Positions 5,772 to 6,594 of a stretch of DNA of 6,594 bases are shown piece after piece (positions within the stretch are counted from its first letter, which is position 1; each line of letters starts with the position of its first letter). This DNA comes from an uncultured Actinomycetes bacterium (lineage in GTDB: Bacteria; Actinomycetota; Actinomycetes; Nanopelagicales; Nanopelagicaceae). The stretch spans positions 1 to 6,594 of the forward strand of contig CAIXPV010000150.1 of the NCBI GenBank assembly GCA_903921405.1, written 5' to 3'. The position numbers and the translations under genes were made by a program. Under the pieces are notes generated by a model. That model had not been told where the DNA came from. It did no database searches and saw only the letters and a list, made by a program, of their open reading frames with translations.

Positions 5772-6562
5772 AGCAATCGTTGGGAGTGCGCCTGTGGCGT
5801 TGGACGATTATTTCAGTCGTTGCCCTTTACCTTTTAGTTCCGCTGTATGCGATGTTCGACTTTTCAACTAAGCCCTTCGGCTTTGCCGACAAGGGAAGAA
5901 CATTTAGAGCATGGACGATGATTCCATCGCAACCAGATCTCTTGGCTGCAATTTCGCGTTCATTGATAACTGCTGCAATTGTTATGGCGCTTATCTTGTT
6001 TATGATTGTTCCAACTGCAATCTGGGTTCACTTAAAGCTTCCAATTCTGCGTCGCCCATTTGAACTTCTGTGCTTGCTTCCGCTTGCAATCCCGGCGATT
6101 GTTATTGTCGTTGGAATAGCGCCGTTGTATCGATGGATATCAATTAATCTCAGCGAGTCACCAATTACTTTAGCTGGCGTTTATTCAATGTTGATTTTGC
6201 CGTACACGTACCGTTCGCTGTCGGCAGCCCTCGATGCCGTTGATATCCACACGCTAGCTGAAGCTGCGACCACTTTAGGCGCATCGATTTCGCGAGTTAT
6301 TTTTGGAATCATTATGCCAACCATTAAAACAGGAATCGTCAACGGTTCATTTATTGCAATTGCTTTAGTTCTAGGTGAATACACAATTTCCAATATTCTT
6401 AACTTTAAGACTTTCCAAGTGGTTATTGCGCAAATTGGTAGGCAAAATGGCAACGTTGCAGTTGCGGTATCTCTTGCCTCTTTGCTCTTTGTAATCTTCT
6501 TGCTCCTAATAATTCCAACTAAAAAGCGTCAAGGCGCCGTCCTTGATGTCGATGTCGCCTAA
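5768..6562 (+). CDS. ABC transporter permease 2 (PotC-like, MetI fold)
   Basis: This is a 264-residue second inner-membrane subunit. About six hydrophobic helices are visible (roughly 11-30, 62-86, 99-121, 136-152, 190-210, 230-250). The ATPase-docking EAA loop is AEAATTLGASISRVIFGIIMP at about 164-184, close to the consensus with the invariant Gly171. It should pair with permease 1 to form the channel. The ATG at 5768 makes a 4-base ATGA overlap with the permease 1 stop and has GGGAG at good spacing. The in-frame ATG at 5753 would add only five residues (MGAKA) and lacks a better site. Architecture matches PotC-type permeases, but the transported ligand cannot be deduced from it. The gene is complete, and an 18-base gap leads to the next start. 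Confidence 0.9.
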   Translation: MKQSLGVRLWRWTIISVVALYLLVPLYAMFDFSTKPFGFADKGRTFRAWTMIPSQPDLLAAISRSLITAAIVMALILFMIVPTAIWVHLKLPILRRPFELLCLLPLAIPAIVIVVGIAPLYRWISINLSESPITLAGVYSMLILPYTYRSLSAALDAVDIHTLAEAATTLGASISRVIFGIIMPTIKTGIVNGSFIAIALVLGEYTISNILNFKTFQVVIAQIGRQNGNVAVAVSLASLLFVIFLLLIIPTKKRQGAVLDVDVA

Positions 6563-6566
6563 GAGA

Positions 6567-6572
6567 TAAGGA
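6567..6572 (+). promoter_or_regulatory. Ribosome binding site of the gene leaving the window
   Basis: TAAGGA lies eight bases before a TTG at 6581. It is similar in strength and spacing to the site that serves the TTG start of permease 1. Confidence 0.45.
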
Positions 6573-6580
6573 CCCATACG

Positions 6581-6594
6581 TTGAGCTCATCAGC
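6581..6594 (+). CDS. Start of next gene, probably the ABC ATPase (partial)
   Basis: Only four full codons are visible, TTG AGC TCA TCA, giving Met-Ser-Ser-Ser. The assignment rests on a Shine-Dalgarno-like TAAGGA at the right distance, an 18-base gap after permease 2, and the fact that the importer still lacks its ATP-binding subunit (PotA-like). No protein motif can be seen, so both the start and the product are inferred from context. Confidence 0.4.

Overview
The window looks like an accessory metabolic locus from a low-to-moderate GC actinobacterium, possibly a freshwater acI/Nanopelagicales type. This is inferred from tightly packed same-strand genes, frequent GTG/TTG starts, an actinobacterial-looking class III zinc alcohol dehydrogenase and an Ala-rich secreted binding protein. 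Taxonomy is not directly demonstrated. Every convincing gene is on the + strand.

Block 1 (1-3593) is a compact metabolic run. It holds the C-terminal end of an Orn/Lys/Arg-type PLP decarboxylase (1-225), a TauE/SafE-family membrane permease (228-971), a PuuC-like aldehyde dehydrogenase (976-2460) and a zinc-dependent medium-chain alcohol dehydrogenase (2493-3593). Gaps are 2, 4 and 32 bases, so cotranscription and some translational coupling are likely.

Block 2 (3706 to the right edge) is an ABC importer of the polyamine/iron type. It holds a secreted substrate-binding protein (3706-4836), two inner-membrane permeases with EAA loops (4854-5771 and 5768-6562, joined by an ATGA overlap), and the first codons of a further gene at 6581, by position probably the ATPase. 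A 112-base gap separates the blocks and contains a perfect 12-bp inverted repeat.

The combined theme is uptake and oxidation of an amine or amino-alcohol. The decarboxylase, PuuC-like dehydrogenase and PotB/PotC-type transporter all point to polyamines. The alcohol dehydrogenase could feed an aldehyde to the aldehyde dehydrogenase, and the role of the TauE/SafE protein is unclear.

The most unusual signals are nucleic-acid structures in the transporter operon. There is an operator-like palindrome before the binding-protein gene, and a 14-base palindrome covering the TTG start of the first permease. A 16-bp hairpin lies inside the first 19 codons of that permease. Together they could set a high binding-protein to permease ratio. 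The binding protein also lacks a lipobox, which is odd if the host is a monoderm.
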